Assembly: GCA_026129745.1 (NCBI GenBank) | Contig: JAHCHL010000014.1 | Span: forward strand, 19,732 to 83,731 | DNA length: 64,000 nucleotides | Direction: 5' to 3' | Source: Fimbriimonadales bacterium | GTDB lineage: Bacteria > Armatimonadota > Fimbriimonadia > Fimbriimonadales > ATM1 | In this document: piece after piece, positions 7,811-15,985 of the stretch | Layout: each line of letters begins with the position of its first letter | Position numbering within the stretch: the stretch's first letter is position 1 | The notes under the pieces: model-generated | Database searches by the model: none | Seen by the model: the letters and a program-made list of their open reading frames with translations, nothing else | What the model was told of the DNA's origin: nothing | Program-made: the position numbers and the translations under genes

Positions 7811-9925
7811 ATGTCAGGGGCACCTGGCGAGGTCATTATCGCTGTGACAATGGGTACTAACGGGCGACGCCACCAGCGTGATCACATTGTCTTCGTCAGC
7901 TCCAAGATTGTGGCACTTCGCGAAGAGAGGAAGGAACTATTCGAACGCATCCACCGGATCCATGGCGTGACTCCCTGGGTTTTCGAGCACACGACTGCCC
8001 ACCCCGATGATCCAAGAAATCTCTACCTCAGCAAGGTTTGCGAGTGCACCATCTTCATATTGATGGATATGCCTAACGAAAGCGAAGCAGTACTCGAAGA
8101 GTTGGAAGAAGCGTTCAAGCAGCAAAAGCGGATCTTTGTTTTTGTGCGCAGTGGCACACAGAGTCCTCATTGTAAGAAAGTGTTAGAACGCCACAACTGG
8201 AGCGGCAAGTGGGGCGAGTGGGGATCGACCGAAGAACTTTGTGAACAAGTGGAGGCACTTATCGCGGATGAGCTTTCTCGCGGCTTGGATTACCTCTGCG
8301 GGGCGCTGACCGGTTGCGCCAAACTCGCGATGCCAAACGCACAGGCCCCTTCGACGCTGTCGCAACCGATGCGAGAGACCCTAACGGATTGGCTTGACGA
8401 CAAATTGGACGAAGGGAATCACGAAGGCGCAGCGACGCAGATTAGGAGATTTCTTGCGGACGAAAGCAACCCTGACAACGTCGCCTACCTAAGGTTAAAG
8501 CTAGCGCAAGTTCATCGGTGCGCAGGCCGGTATCCCGATGCACTCGAAGAAGTTAGTCGAGGGCTGGAGGCGAACTCCTCGTATGAATCGAAACTGCGAC
8601 TATCCGAAGCAGTTCTGCGAGCAGATATCGGCGAGCCCGAAAAAGCGGAGAAGATATTGGCTGATTGGAAGGATGTAGAGACTCTGCCAGATCGTTCACG
8701 AGTGCTTTTGTATGTGCTGTGCGTTGCCCACAAGTACGCTGAAGCGATGGTTCTAGGTGACAGTCTGCCACTTGCTCAGGAACAGGCTGATCAGTACGAC
8801 CAAGACCTGTTTAGGGGCATCGCGGCGGTTGGCTGCAGGCGACTTGTTGATGGGCTCCGCATCTTACGTAGGCTCCGAGGCAACTCTTCAAAGGGCGCAA
8901 TAGCATACGGTGTTATGGCGGAAGTCATGCTCATGATTGCACAAGACAGACGTGAACGTCGGTACGCCCGCCACGCTCTGAAACATGCCGAAGCGGCGCT
9001 GAAACACGCCCGTGTTGGGTCGCGCCTGCCTCTTATAGGCTATAAAAACCTCGTCAATAGCGCGAATGCGGTTCGAGTTTATGCGTACACTCTGCTGGGA
9101 GAGGTCGAATCGGCGAGAGCGATTCTGGGTGACCCGGATGTAGACGCCGCTGATCCCAAAATGATGATGGCGGCTTCGGGCCTGGCCATGCAAGAAGGTC
9201 GGTACAACGACGCCGAGAGCCTTTTGAGAAGTGTCCTCGGGGCTGAACCGCGAGATGAATACGCTTGCCTCAATCTGGCGATCCTCCTGATGCGCCGAGG
9301 AGCGAGCCGATCCGACGTCGACGGAGTCTTGGACGGCATTCGATGCCACATCATTTCGGCGACTAAGGTTCAAGTTACCAGGGCACAAAACGCACTCCGG
9401 TCTGGTGATTTGGCCGACTTTCTTCGGCTTTCTTTCGAAGTCTTAGAGGAAGAGTCAGGTGAGGCAACATACAAAGCGGAAGTTTTTACTCCCAGCCTCG
9501 TCATACTTGCAATGGGCGATGACCATAATGGCGTCGTTGCACTGTTTGAGAAGTACGCGTCCACTCTTATGACTCCAGAGGCACTCTCAACTTACGCCTA
9601 CAGTCTGGATAAGCTGAGGTTCCAACGGGGCAACAACAGCGATTGGGCCATGGGAAGGCAGTCATTCCTGCTCACTGCACTGCGAGACTATCATTTCCCT
9701 GATCACTGTTCCCTGGAAGCAGTTTTCATTTATATGCTGATGACATTACAGCATCGAAAGAGGGATGAGGCGGCGCTGCACTTGACTTGTTTGACCGAGA
9801 CGATGAATGCTGTTTCTGATCAATGGAGAAGCTGTCTAGAGCAATTTCTCAGAGCCGACACCTCCGGTTGGAGAATCCGAAAACCCGACCTACAGTTCAG
9901 TTTCGGTCTTCCCGCACTAAATTAA
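7811..9925 (+). CDS. DUF4062-like plus TPR protein, putative defence sensor/effector
   Basis: This is a 704-aa protein. Residues about 25-115 resemble DUF4062: HIVFVSSKIVALREER followed by a PWVFE segment, a hydrophobic CTIFILMDM strand, and an E-x-x-E-EAFKQQKRIFVFVRS ending. This is a Rossmann/TIR-like fold seen at the N-terminus of many STAND and TPR defence proteins. From about residue 190 onward the protein is helical repeats of TPR type (for example RYPDALEEVSRGLEAN and RYNDAESLLRSVLGAEPRDEYACLNLAILL). No NTPase P-loop is visible. It is divergent from the restriction-modification operon. The start is uncertain: AAAGGGA sits almost against the ATG at 7811, and a second ATG at 7850 precedes the conserved domain. 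The role in defence is inferred from its neighbours and the domain type. Confidence 0.6.
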   Translation: MSGAPGEVIIAVTMGTNGRRHQRDHIVFVSSKIVALREERKELFERIHRIHGVTPWVFEHTTAHPDDPRNLYLSKVCECTIFILMDMPNESEAVLEELEEAFKQQKRIFVFVRSGTQSPHCKKVLERHNWSGKWGEWGSTEELCEQVEALIADELSRGLDYLCGALTGCAKLAMPNAQAPSTLSQPMRETLTDWLDDKLDEGNHEGAATQIRRFLADESNPDNVAYLRLKLAQVHRCAGRYPDALEEVSRGLEANSSYESKLRLSEAVLRADIGEPEKAEKILADWKDVETLPDRSRVLLYVLCVAHKYAEAMVLGDSLPLAQEQADQYDQDLFRGIAAVGCRRLVDGLRILRRLRGNSSKGAIAYGVMAEVMLMIAQDRRERRYARHALKHAEAALKHARVGSRLPLIGYKNLVNSANAVRVYAYTLLGEVESARAILGDPDVDAADPKMMMAASGLAMQEGRYNDAESLLRSVLGAEPRDEYACLNLAILLMRRGASRSDVDGVLDGIRCHIISATKVQVTRAQNALRSGDLADFLRLSFEVLEEESGEATYKAEVFTPSLVILAMGDDHNGVVALFEKYASTLMTPEALSTYAYSLDKLRFQRGNNSDWAMGRQSFLLTALRDYHFPDHCSLEAVFIYMLMTLQHRKRDEAALHLTCLTETMNAVSDQWRSCLEQFLRADTSGWRIRKPDLQFSFGLPALN

Positions 9926-10169
9926 ATGCTCTTTTCGCGCCCATGTCTGCGATTCACTCTTAGCAATGTCCAACCTACGTACTCCTCTTCGAGCATTCGT
10001 TCTGTGTCGGCTGATAGTTCGGGGTTGGGAATGCGGGTGGAGAGGGGTCGAGATGTTGAGAGCGGTGGGTTTCGTGGTATTAAGTTGGGTACTTCGGATA
10101 CCGACAATTTAGATTAGGGGCGGAGGTCGGTTTCGGTAACCGCCCACTAACGAGAACGGGAGGTGTCGA

Positions 10170-10877
10170 ATGGCACTTTTCAAATTGGGCGCTTTTGCGG
10201 ATTATCTTTCTGGCAAGAGCGGCAACACGGTTTTCGCACGCACGAAGAGCGGCACGGTTGTTAGGGATCGCGTGATTCCCACGAATCCCAACACTGGCGC
10301 CCAGCAGTTTGTGCGCGGAAACATGACCGACGCATCGCAGACGTTTCGCGGGATGACCGCACTGCAAGTGCAAGCATGGAATCAATATGGCAAGACGCAA
10401 AAGACGAGGTCGCGCGGCGGCAAGCTGCGCACGAAGAACGGAATCAATGCGTTTTGCGCGCTTGCGACGAAGTTCTTGCAAGTGAATCCGAGCGGAGCGA
10501 TTCCGCTGAATCCACCGACGGCGCCGTTTCATGGCGACAACTTGACGCTGACGGCGACTGCGGGCACCGGCAACATTCAGTTCTCTGCGAGTGCGGACAA
10601 CTCTGCGAACGTGAAGACAGAAATCCTGTTGCAGACGCTTGCGAGTCCGAATCGCAAACCGCAGAAGGGCGCGTACAAATCGTTCGGCTTCTATTCGGTG
10701 AGCACCGAGCAGGCGACGACGATCAACGTGCCGACGGGCTATTACGCTGCCGCGTATCGGTTCGTAAACACTTTGACCGGGCAGGACACGCCATTGGTGT
10801 ACTTGCCTGTTCAGACGGTCGCACTTTCTGTGACCGAGCACAAGCCGGCGAAATCGTCTGGCAAAAAGGCGGCTTAG
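10170..10877 (+). CDS. Unknown protein, homologue of the gene at 3221-3880
   Basis: This 235-aa protein shares its whole length with the 3221-3880 product: SGKSGNTVF, VVRDRVIPTNPNT, M-T-A-L-Q-V-Q-A-W-N-Q-Y, a central PIPL/AIPLNPPTAPF(H)GD segment and GYYAAAYRFVNTLTGQ. It has a Lys/Ser-rich tail (KPAKSSGKKAA) missing in the paralogue. There is no signal peptide or membrane helix. The ATG has a strong GGGAGGTG about seven nt upstream. An intrinsic terminator follows the stop. The function is unknown; the two copies face outward at the two ends of the 6-kb defence segment. Confidence 0.65.
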   Translation: MALFKLGAFADYLSGKSGNTVFARTKSGTVVRDRVIPTNPNTGAQQFVRGNMTDASQTFRGMTALQVQAWNQYGKTQKTRSRGGKLRTKNGINAFCALATKFLQVNPSGAIPLNPPTAPFHGDNLTLTATAGTGNIQFSASADNSANVKTEILLQTLASPNRKPQKGAYKSFGFYSVSTEQATTINVPTGYYAAAYRFVNTLTGQDTPLVYLPVQTVALSVTEHKPAKSSGKKAA

Positions 10878-10894
10878 GTCGTCTACTGAGCTGC

Positions 10895-10940
10895 GCCCCG
10901 GATTCCACGTCAATGCATACCTTCCGGGGCGTCGGCTTTT
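10895..10940 (+). terminator. Intrinsic terminator after the 10170 gene
   Basis: GCCCCGGA (10895-10902) pairs perfectly with TCCGGGGC (10923-10930) around a 20-nt loop, followed by GTCGGCTTTT. It lies 18 nt after the stop of the unknown gene. Confidence 0.65.
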
Positions 10941-11004
10941 ATGGTTTAGGCTGTCGCGCCTCTTGGCAATTGGCAACGATTCGATCGGGTAACATGTCGT
11001 CCAA

Positions 11005-11136
11005 GGTCACGCCAAGCGATGCTTTTGAGCGACTACACCGCGAATCGATTGCGACGACGAGCCCGATAAGGGGCGCGTCGCTTTACGCCGGTTAGCGCGC
11101 TCCAATCGGGCATCCCGCTTGGCGTGGCTCTTTTTT
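11005..11136 (+). ncRNA. Structured RNA-like element ending in a T-tract, upstream of rocD
   Basis: CACGCCAAGC (11008-11017) is perfectly complementary to GCTTGGCGTG (11117-11126), and wobble pairs extend the stem by two or three positions. This closes a loop of about 100 nt that contains its own hairpin: GCGACG (11051-11056) with CGTCGC (11076-11081), with an inner GCCC/GGGC stem and a GATAA loop. The closing stem is followed at once by CTC and six T. The layout (multi-branched aptamer-like body, 3' arm plus T-run) fits a small RNA or a leader that can terminate, about 40 nt before the aminotransferase gene. I recognise no known riboswitch class. Confidence 0.5.
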
Positions 11137-11174
11137 GTTTCCGAATACCGCACACCCATCAATAAGGAATAGAC

Positions 11175-12446
11175 ATGGCAACCACCGCAAAGACAATCTG
11201 GCAAGACATTCTCGAAAACGGCGTCCGCAAAGTCGTCGAAGACCTTTCCGACGCGCAAGCGATCGAGATGACGGAGCGATTTGGCACGCACAACTACCAC
11301 CCGCTTCCGGTCAATGTGGTGCGAGCCAAGGGCGCATACGCTTATGACGGCGACGGCAAAGAGTACATCGACTGCATCGGATGTTATTCGGCAGTCGCGC
11401 ACGGGCACCTGAGCGAGTTCATCACAAAGTCGGTGGTCGAGCAGCTCGACAAAGTGACGCTGGTTTCGCGCGCAATGTACACGTCGGAACTCGCGCTGTT
11501 TTTGAAAGGGATTTGCGAGTTTACGGGCATGGACCTCGCTTGTCCGATGAACACCGGCGCAGAAGCGGTGGAGACTGCAATCAAGCTCGCACGCAAGTGG
11601 GCCTATACGGTGAAGGGTGTTCCAAAAGACAAAGCGGAAATCATCGTCGCAGAAGACAACTTTCATGGCCGTACGACGACGATCGTTTCATTCAGCACGG
11701 AACAGCAATACAAAGAGTTTTTCGGGCCGTATGGTCCTGGTTTCAAGATCGTTCCTTTCGGCGACATCGATGCGGTGAAGGCAGCGATTACTCCGAACAC
11801 ATGCGCGGTTCTTATGGAGCCCGTGCAAGCGGAGGGGGGCATCATCTTTCCGCCACCGGGCTACATGGCCGAACTGCGACAAGTATGCACGGAGAACAAT
11901 GTGCTGTTGATTTGGGATGAGATTCAAACGGGCTTTGCGCGCACCGGCAAGAAGTTCGCATGGATGCATGAGGATGCGAAGCCGGACATGATGTGTTTGG
12001 GCAAAGCGCTTGGCGGCGGCATCTTTCCTGTCGCGGCGGTGGTCGGGCTGGAGCACGTCATGAAGGTGTTTGTGCCCGGCGATCATGGCAGCACGTTCGG
12101 CGGCAATCCGGTTGGATGTGTCGTTGCGCTCGCTGCGATGGCCGAGATGGAACAGAAAGACCTATGCGCAAACAGCGAGAAGATGGGCAATCGACTCCTG
12201 TCGAAACTGAAAGCTTTGCCGCACAAGTGCATCGAAGACGTTCGCGGACGCGGATTGCTCATCGGGTTGGAAGTGCTGGAAGGGACGGACACGAAGAAGC
12301 TATCGGAAGCTTTTATTAAGCAAGGGCTTCTGACGAAGGAGACCCGCAATCGTACGTTTCGCTTCGCGCCGCCGCTCATCGTCGATGAAAAGCTCATCGA
12401 TCAGATCGTCGAGAGGGCGTCGAAAGCATTGGACGCGGTCTCGTAG
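11175..12446 (+). CDS. rocD: Ornithine aminotransferase (class III, PLP)
   Basis: This 423-aa class-III aminotransferase most resembles ornithine-oxo-acid transaminase: the start contains THNYHPLPVNVVRAKGAYAYD and the CIGCYSAVAHGH segment, equivalent to the GAHNYHPLPV / SAYSAVNQGH hallmarks of RocD. PLP features are visible: NTGAEAVETAIKLARKW, NFHGRTTTIVSFS, the DEIQTGFARTGK motif (Asp binding the pyridine nitrogen) and LGKALGGGIFP with the Schiff-base Lys. The reaction would convert ornithine and 2-oxoglutarate to glutamate semialdehyde. The HPKI motif after GH is replaced by LSEFI, so a related acceptor such as acetylornithine cannot be excluded. AAGGAA precedes the ATG by about seven nt. 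Confidence 0.75.
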   Translation: MATTAKTIWQDILENGVRKVVEDLSDAQAIEMTERFGTHNYHPLPVNVVRAKGAYAYDGDGKEYIDCIGCYSAVAHGHLSEFITKSVVEQLDKVTLVSRAMYTSELALFLKGICEFTGMDLACPMNTGAEAVETAIKLARKWAYTVKGVPKDKAEIIVAEDNFHGRTTTIVSFSTEQQYKEFFGPYGPGFKIVPFGDIDAVKAAITPNTCAVLMEPVQAEGGIIFPPPGYMAELRQVCTENNVLLIWDEIQTGFARTGKKFAWMHEDAKPDMMCLGKALGGGIFPVAAVVGLEHVMKVFVPGDHGSTFGGNPVGCVVALAAMAEMEQKDLCANSEKMGNRLLSKLKALPHKCIEDVRGRGLLIGLEVLEGTDTKKLSEAFIKQGLLTKETRNRTFRFAPPLIVDEKLIDQIVERASKALDAVS

Positions 12447-12482
12447 TCTCGCAGTTATCGAACGCCATCGCGCTGGGCAGGG

Positions 12483-12488
12483 CATAAT
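12483..12488 (+). promoter_or_regulatory. Candidate -10 box for trpD, leaderless arrangement
   Basis: CATAAT lies only eight nt before the trpD ATG, and there is no Shine-Dalgarno. If used, transcription would begin at or next to the start codon. No -35 match is seen 16-18 nt upstream. Confidence 0.35.
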
Positions 12489-12496
12489 CGGCCCCG

Positions 12497-13516
12497 ATGA
12501 CGATCATTGAGGCCATCGAACGTGTGGCGAATCGACAATCCTTGCGAGAAAGCGAAGCGCGCGATGTAATGAATTCGATCATGGAAGGCGAAGCGACACC
12601 TGCGCAAATCGCCGGGTTTCTGGTTGCGTTGCGAATGAAGGGAGAATCCGGCAGCGAAATCACCGGATTTGCAAGGGTGATGCGAGAGAAAGTTGTTCCA
12701 GTCCGAACGAAGCACAAAAACTTGGTCGACACTTGCGGCACAGGCGGCGACAAGGTGAAGACGTTTAACCTTAGTACAGCTGCGGCGATCATCGCTTCGG
12801 CTGCTGGAGCGCCAGTAGCAAAACACGGAAACCGAGCCGTTACGAGCAAATGCGGCAGCGCTGACGTCCTCGAAGCTCTTGGTGTAAATCTGACGCTGTC
12901 ATCTGAGGCCGCAGGCAAATTACTCGACGACATTGGACTTGCGTTCTTGTTTGCACCGAATCACCATCCTGCGATGAAGCATGCAGCCGGTCCGCGAAAG
13001 GAAATGAAACTTCGAACGGTTTTCAATTTGCTCGGGCCGCTAACAAATCCCGCAGGAGCGGATCGCCAACTCATAGGTGTTTTTGCACCAAACCTAACGC
13101 TTAAGGTGGCGCAAGTTCTGCGCAGGCTTGGTTGCAAGCGCGCCGTCGTTGCTCATGGCATGGTCGGGCTCGACGAAGTATCGCCAATTGGAACAACGAA
13201 AGTGGCGATAGTCGACAACAATGCCGTAACTGAATCGCATCTCAATCCTGAAGACTTTGGCATCGAGGCGACTCATTTGAGTGAGATATCTGCGGGTGAA
13301 TCAGTCGAAACCAATGCTGAGATGCTTAAGACAGCGATTGCAGAACCCGAGTCCCCCCAATGCCGCGCAGTACTTCCGGGAGCTGGAGTCGCGCTTTGGC
13401 TGGCAGAAGTCGTATCGGACTTTCGTGAGGGAAGCCAAATTGCGAGAGAAGCCGTTGCTTCCGGCAAAGCAGCAGACAAACTGAAGGAACTGGTGTCGAA
13501 GAGCAATGCACGGTAA
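12497..13516 (+). CDS. trpD: Anthranilate phosphoribosyltransferase
   Basis: This 339-aa protein transfers phosphoribose from PRPP to anthranilate, the second committed step of tryptophan synthesis. The family motifs are all present: DTCGTGGDKVKTFNLST (PRPP site, about residues 78-94), KHGNRAVTSKCGSADVLEALG, HHPAMKHA..PRKEM, RTVFNLLGPLTNP and GMVGLDEVSPIG. The length is normal for the family. It heads a trpD-trpC-trpF set whose frames overlap (11 nt with trpC), so translation is probably coupled. trpE, trpG, trpA and trpB are not in this window. Confidence 0.96.
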   Translation: MTIIEAIERVANRQSLRESEARDVMNSIMEGEATPAQIAGFLVALRMKGESGSEITGFARVMREKVVPVRTKHKNLVDTCGTGGDKVKTFNLSTAAAIIASAAGAPVAKHGNRAVTSKCGSADVLEALGVNLTLSSEAAGKLLDDIGLAFLFAPNHHPAMKHAAGPRKEMKLRTVFNLLGPLTNPAGADRQLIGVFAPNLTLKVAQVLRRLGCKRAVVAHGMVGLDEVSPIGTTKVAIVDNNAVTESHLNPEDFGIEATHLSEISAGESVETNAEMLKTAIAEPESPQCRAVLPGAGVALWLAEVVSDFREGSQIAREAVASGKAADKLKELVSKSNAR

Positions 13517-14303
13517 ACCGTCCATTCTAAATGACATTCTCACGAAAAAGCGAGAGCATATAGAAGAGAGGAAGAAGCTGGATCCAGTTGTAGAACTTAT
13601 GAATTCAGAGGGCTACCACAAGCCTCGACGGCCCTTTGAACAAGCCCTTCGAACCGCACCAACACCGATTGCACTTATTGCAGAGATCAAGAAAGCAAGT
13701 CCAAGCAAAGGCATCATTTGTCATGACTTCGATCCAGTACGCATAGCGATGCAGTACGAAATGGGCGGCGCCACTTGCCTGAGCGTCCTTACCGATACTC
13801 CGTACTTTATGGGTACCGATAAAGATCTTATAGACGTTCGTGATGTGACCACATTGCCGATCCTTCGCAAGGACTTCATAATCGACGAATACCAACTGCA
13901 TGAAAGCAAAGCCATCGGAGCTGACTGTATACTGCTGATCGTCACTGCATTCGGCTCGTATGCAAATCTTGCCGATTTGTATCATGCTGCAAAGCAGATC
14001 AACCTCGACGTACTCGTGGAGGTCCACGACGAACAAGAGATGGAAACGGCGGCTTCGCTACAAGCAACGATGATCGGCATCAACAATCGAAACCTCAAAA
14101 CCTTCGCAACTGACATTGCGACGACCGAACATCTTGCTCCGCTGGCGTCAAAACACTGCGTTCTCGTAAGCGAAAGTGCAATCACAGATCATGCAGATGT
14201 TTGCCGCGTAGCTAACGCCGGAGCATGTGCGATTCTCGTGGGTGAAAGCCTCGTAACCCAGAACGATATTCCTCAGGCGGTGAGGTCGCTGCTGGGAATA
14301 TGA
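13506..14303 (+). CDS. trpC: Indole-3-glycerol phosphate synthase
   Basis: A 265-aa TIM barrel of the TrpC family that closes the indole ring from CdRP. Visible signatures are LIAEIKKASPSKG (catalytic Lys), LSVLTDTPYFMG, LRKDFIIDEYQLHESKAIGADCILLI, GINNRNLKTF and LVSESAI...ILVGESLV (phosphate site). It overlaps trpD by 11 nt and trpF by 4 nt (ATGA). Confidence 0.96.
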   Translation: MHGKPSILNDILTKKREHIEERKKLDPVVELMNSEGYHKPRRPFEQALRTAPTPIALIAEIKKASPSKGIICHDFDPVRIAMQYEMGGATCLSVLTDTPYFMGTDKDLIDVRDVTTLPILRKDFIIDEYQLHESKAIGADCILLIVTAFGSYANLADLYHAAKQINLDVLVEVHDEQEMETAASLQATMIGINNRNLKTFATDIATTEHLAPLASKHCVLVSESAITDHADVCRVANAGACAILVGESLVTQNDIPQAVRSLLGI

Positions 14304-14926
14304 CTCGAGTGAAGATTTGCGGCCTGACAAGACCGCAAGACGTCGAGTGCGCAGTTGAAGCAGGTGCAAGCGCAATTGGTTTCGTATTCGAGCCAACCAG
14401 CCCAAGGTTTATTCTGAATGCCGAACGCTCTGAAGATGCCCTCAATGTCCCGACAGGCTATTTGATGCGAGTCGCAGTTTTTGGCCATTACCCACTGCGA
14501 GAATCTGCAGGTTTGGATATGTCCAAATACGTTTCATTGCTCGCTAAGTGCAATGCAGTCCAAGCTCTGAACGAGCCACCTTTGTTTCATGGCAAAAAGT
14601 TTCTCGTGATCAGAATGCCTGCTAATACATATCCTAAGTTTTCTGATGTCGACGGAATTGTGATCGACGCATTCGATCCTGTCGCACTCGGAGGAACCGG
14701 CAAAACCGTCGACTGGTCGGTGGCAGCAGACTTTGTGAAGGATTGCAAGCTGCCTGTTATACTTGCTGGTGGTCTTACACCTGACAATGTCGGAGAAGCA
14801 ATAAGATCGGTTCGGCCTTATGGTGTCGACGTCAGCAGTGGAGTCGAATCAAGCCCCGGAGTCAAGGACCATGGAAAGGTGCGAGCATTCATCCAAGCAG
14901 CGTTGGAAGCACATCGTTCGCCTTGA
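14300..14926 (+). CDS. trpF: Phosphoribosylanthranilate isomerase
   Basis: A 208-aa TrpF barrel that isomerises PRA to CdRP. It starts TRVKICGLTRPQDVECAVEAGASAIGFVF (catalytic Cys in KICG), contains SPRFI, and has the second acidic region VIDAFDPVALGGTGKTVDW (catalytic Asp) and LAGGLTPDNV...GVDVSSGVESSPGVKD (phosphate loop). The ATG overlaps the trpC stop by four nt. It is the last gene of the trp set; about 45 nt follow before the importer operon. Confidence 0.95.
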   Translation: MTRVKICGLTRPQDVECAVEAGASAIGFVFEPTSPRFILNAERSEDALNVPTGYLMRVAVFGHYPLRESAGLDMSKYVSLLAKCNAVQALNEPPLFHGKKFLVIRMPANTYPKFSDVDGIVIDAFDPVALGGTGKTVDWSVAADFVKDCKLPVILAGGLTPDNVGEAIRSVRPYGVDVSSGVESSPGVKDHGKVRAFIQAALEAHRSP

Positions 14927-14952
14927 TCGTGCAGGAAGCGGACAGTCCGGCG

Positions 14953-14958
14953 TAGAAT
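14953..14958 (+). promoter_or_regulatory. Candidate -10 box of the importer-pterin operon
   Basis: TAGAAT lies 13 nt before the ATG at 14972. The same hexamer occurs close before other starts in the window (21495, 44241). No -35 is evident. Its position supports starting the lipoprotein at 14972 rather than at the ATG at 14957, which overlaps the box. Confidence 0.4.
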
Positions 14959-14971
14959 GGGACGAGAAACC

Positions 14972-15985
14972 ATGAAATACTTCTGCGCACTATTCGCAAT
15001 AATTCTCTCTATTGGTTGCACCGGTGGAACGCAATCAAATGGGACGGCACAGGATGCAAAACCAACTCCAGCAGGACCCATCGATGGACCCCTGAAGGTC
15101 GCATTGCTCACGCCAAGCTCAATCAGCGACAGCGGTTGGAGCGCTCTGGCTTATCGCGGACTGCAAGCGATTGCAGCTGAAACTGGCGCAGAGATCAAGA
15201 ACGCAGTCGCGGCACAAGCACAAGAAGCGAAAGACCTGATGCGCTCGTACGGCCAGCAAGGTTTCCATTTAGTTATTGGACACGGATATGAATACAACCA
15301 GCATGGAATCGACATTGGCAAGGACTTTCCTAAAACGATTTTTCTAAGCACAAGCGGCAGCCAAATCGCACCAAATGTCGGATGCCTTCGGTTCTATCTT
15401 GAACAAGCAATGTACGTGCTTGGTGCGGTTGCTGCCAAGATGAGCAAGAGCGGCACCGTCGCAATGATCGGAGGACCCGAAGTGCCCAGTATCGCTTCTA
15501 CGTTCGATGCATTTGAACAAGGAGCCAAAGAAACGAATCGCAACATACGCGTGCTAAGAACGTTCACCGGATCCAATGACGATGTCGGAAAAGCCAAAGC
15601 GCAAACCCTCGCAGCGATCGATCAAGGTGCCGACTTTGTCATTCATCAGGCGAACGCCGCGGCACAGGGCGTTTTCGAAGCTTGTCGAGAGAGAGGCATC
15701 ATGGCTTTCGGCACAAACAGCGATCAATCTGCAGCGGCACCAGACGTTGTGTTGGCAAGCGCAGTGATTGTTGCAGAGCCAGTATTCGTCCGCGTGGCGA
15801 AATCGATTCAAGAGGGCAGTTATCAATCTGGAATCGAACTGGTCGGCATGAAAGATGACGCCATCGCATACGTTTGGAATCCGCAACTCCTTCCACAAGT
15901 GCCAGATGACGTTGTCCAGATGGCAAGGACATTGGCACAAAAAATACGCGAAGGCGAAATCAAAGTCACGAAGCGAGAATTCTGA
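14972..15985 (+). CDS. BMP-family substrate-binding lipoprotein
   Basis: This 337-aa lipoprotein has a hydrophobic leader with lipobox L-S-I-G-C, then a linker and a BMP/PnrA-type periplasmic binding domain: LKVALLTPSSISDSGWSALAYRGLQAI, HLVIGHGYEYNQHG, FLSTSGSQIAPNVGCLRFYLEQAMYVLGAVAA and IHQANAAAQGVFEACRERGIMAFGTNSDQ. The family delivers purine nucleosides (PnrA, BmpA) or riboflavin (RfuA) to an ABC permease. I choose the ATG at 14972 because the extra five N-terminal codons overlap a promoter-like TAGAAT. It begins an operon with four further genes overlapping by four nt each. Confidence 0.85.
   Translation: MKYFCALFAIILSIGCTGGTQSNGTAQDAKPTPAGPIDGPLKVALLTPSSISDSGWSALAYRGLQAIAAETGAEIKNAVAAQAQEAKDLMRSYGQQGFHLVIGHGYEYNQHGIDIGKDFPKTIFLSTSGSQIAPNVGCLRFYLEQAMYVLGAVAAKMSKSGTVAMIGGPEVPSIASTFDAFEQGAKETNRNIRVLRTFTGSNDDVGKAKAQTLAAIDQGADFVIHQANAAAQGVFEACRERGIMAFGTNSDQSAAAPDVVLASAVIVAEPVFVRVAKSIQEGSYQSGIELVGMKDDAIAYVWNPQLLPQVPDDVVQMARTLAQKIREGEIKVTKREF

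Noticed and set aside
9922..10107. 61-codon minus-strand frame after the DUF4062-TPR gene
   Set aside because: Its end looks slightly protein-like (MLEEEYVGW), but there is no ribosome site, it overlaps the end of the TPR gene, and no relative could be recognised.
10080..10976. 298-codon open frame antisense to the 10170 gene
   Set aside because: Arg/His-rich shadow; the plus strand has a paralogue, a strong ribosome site and a terminator.
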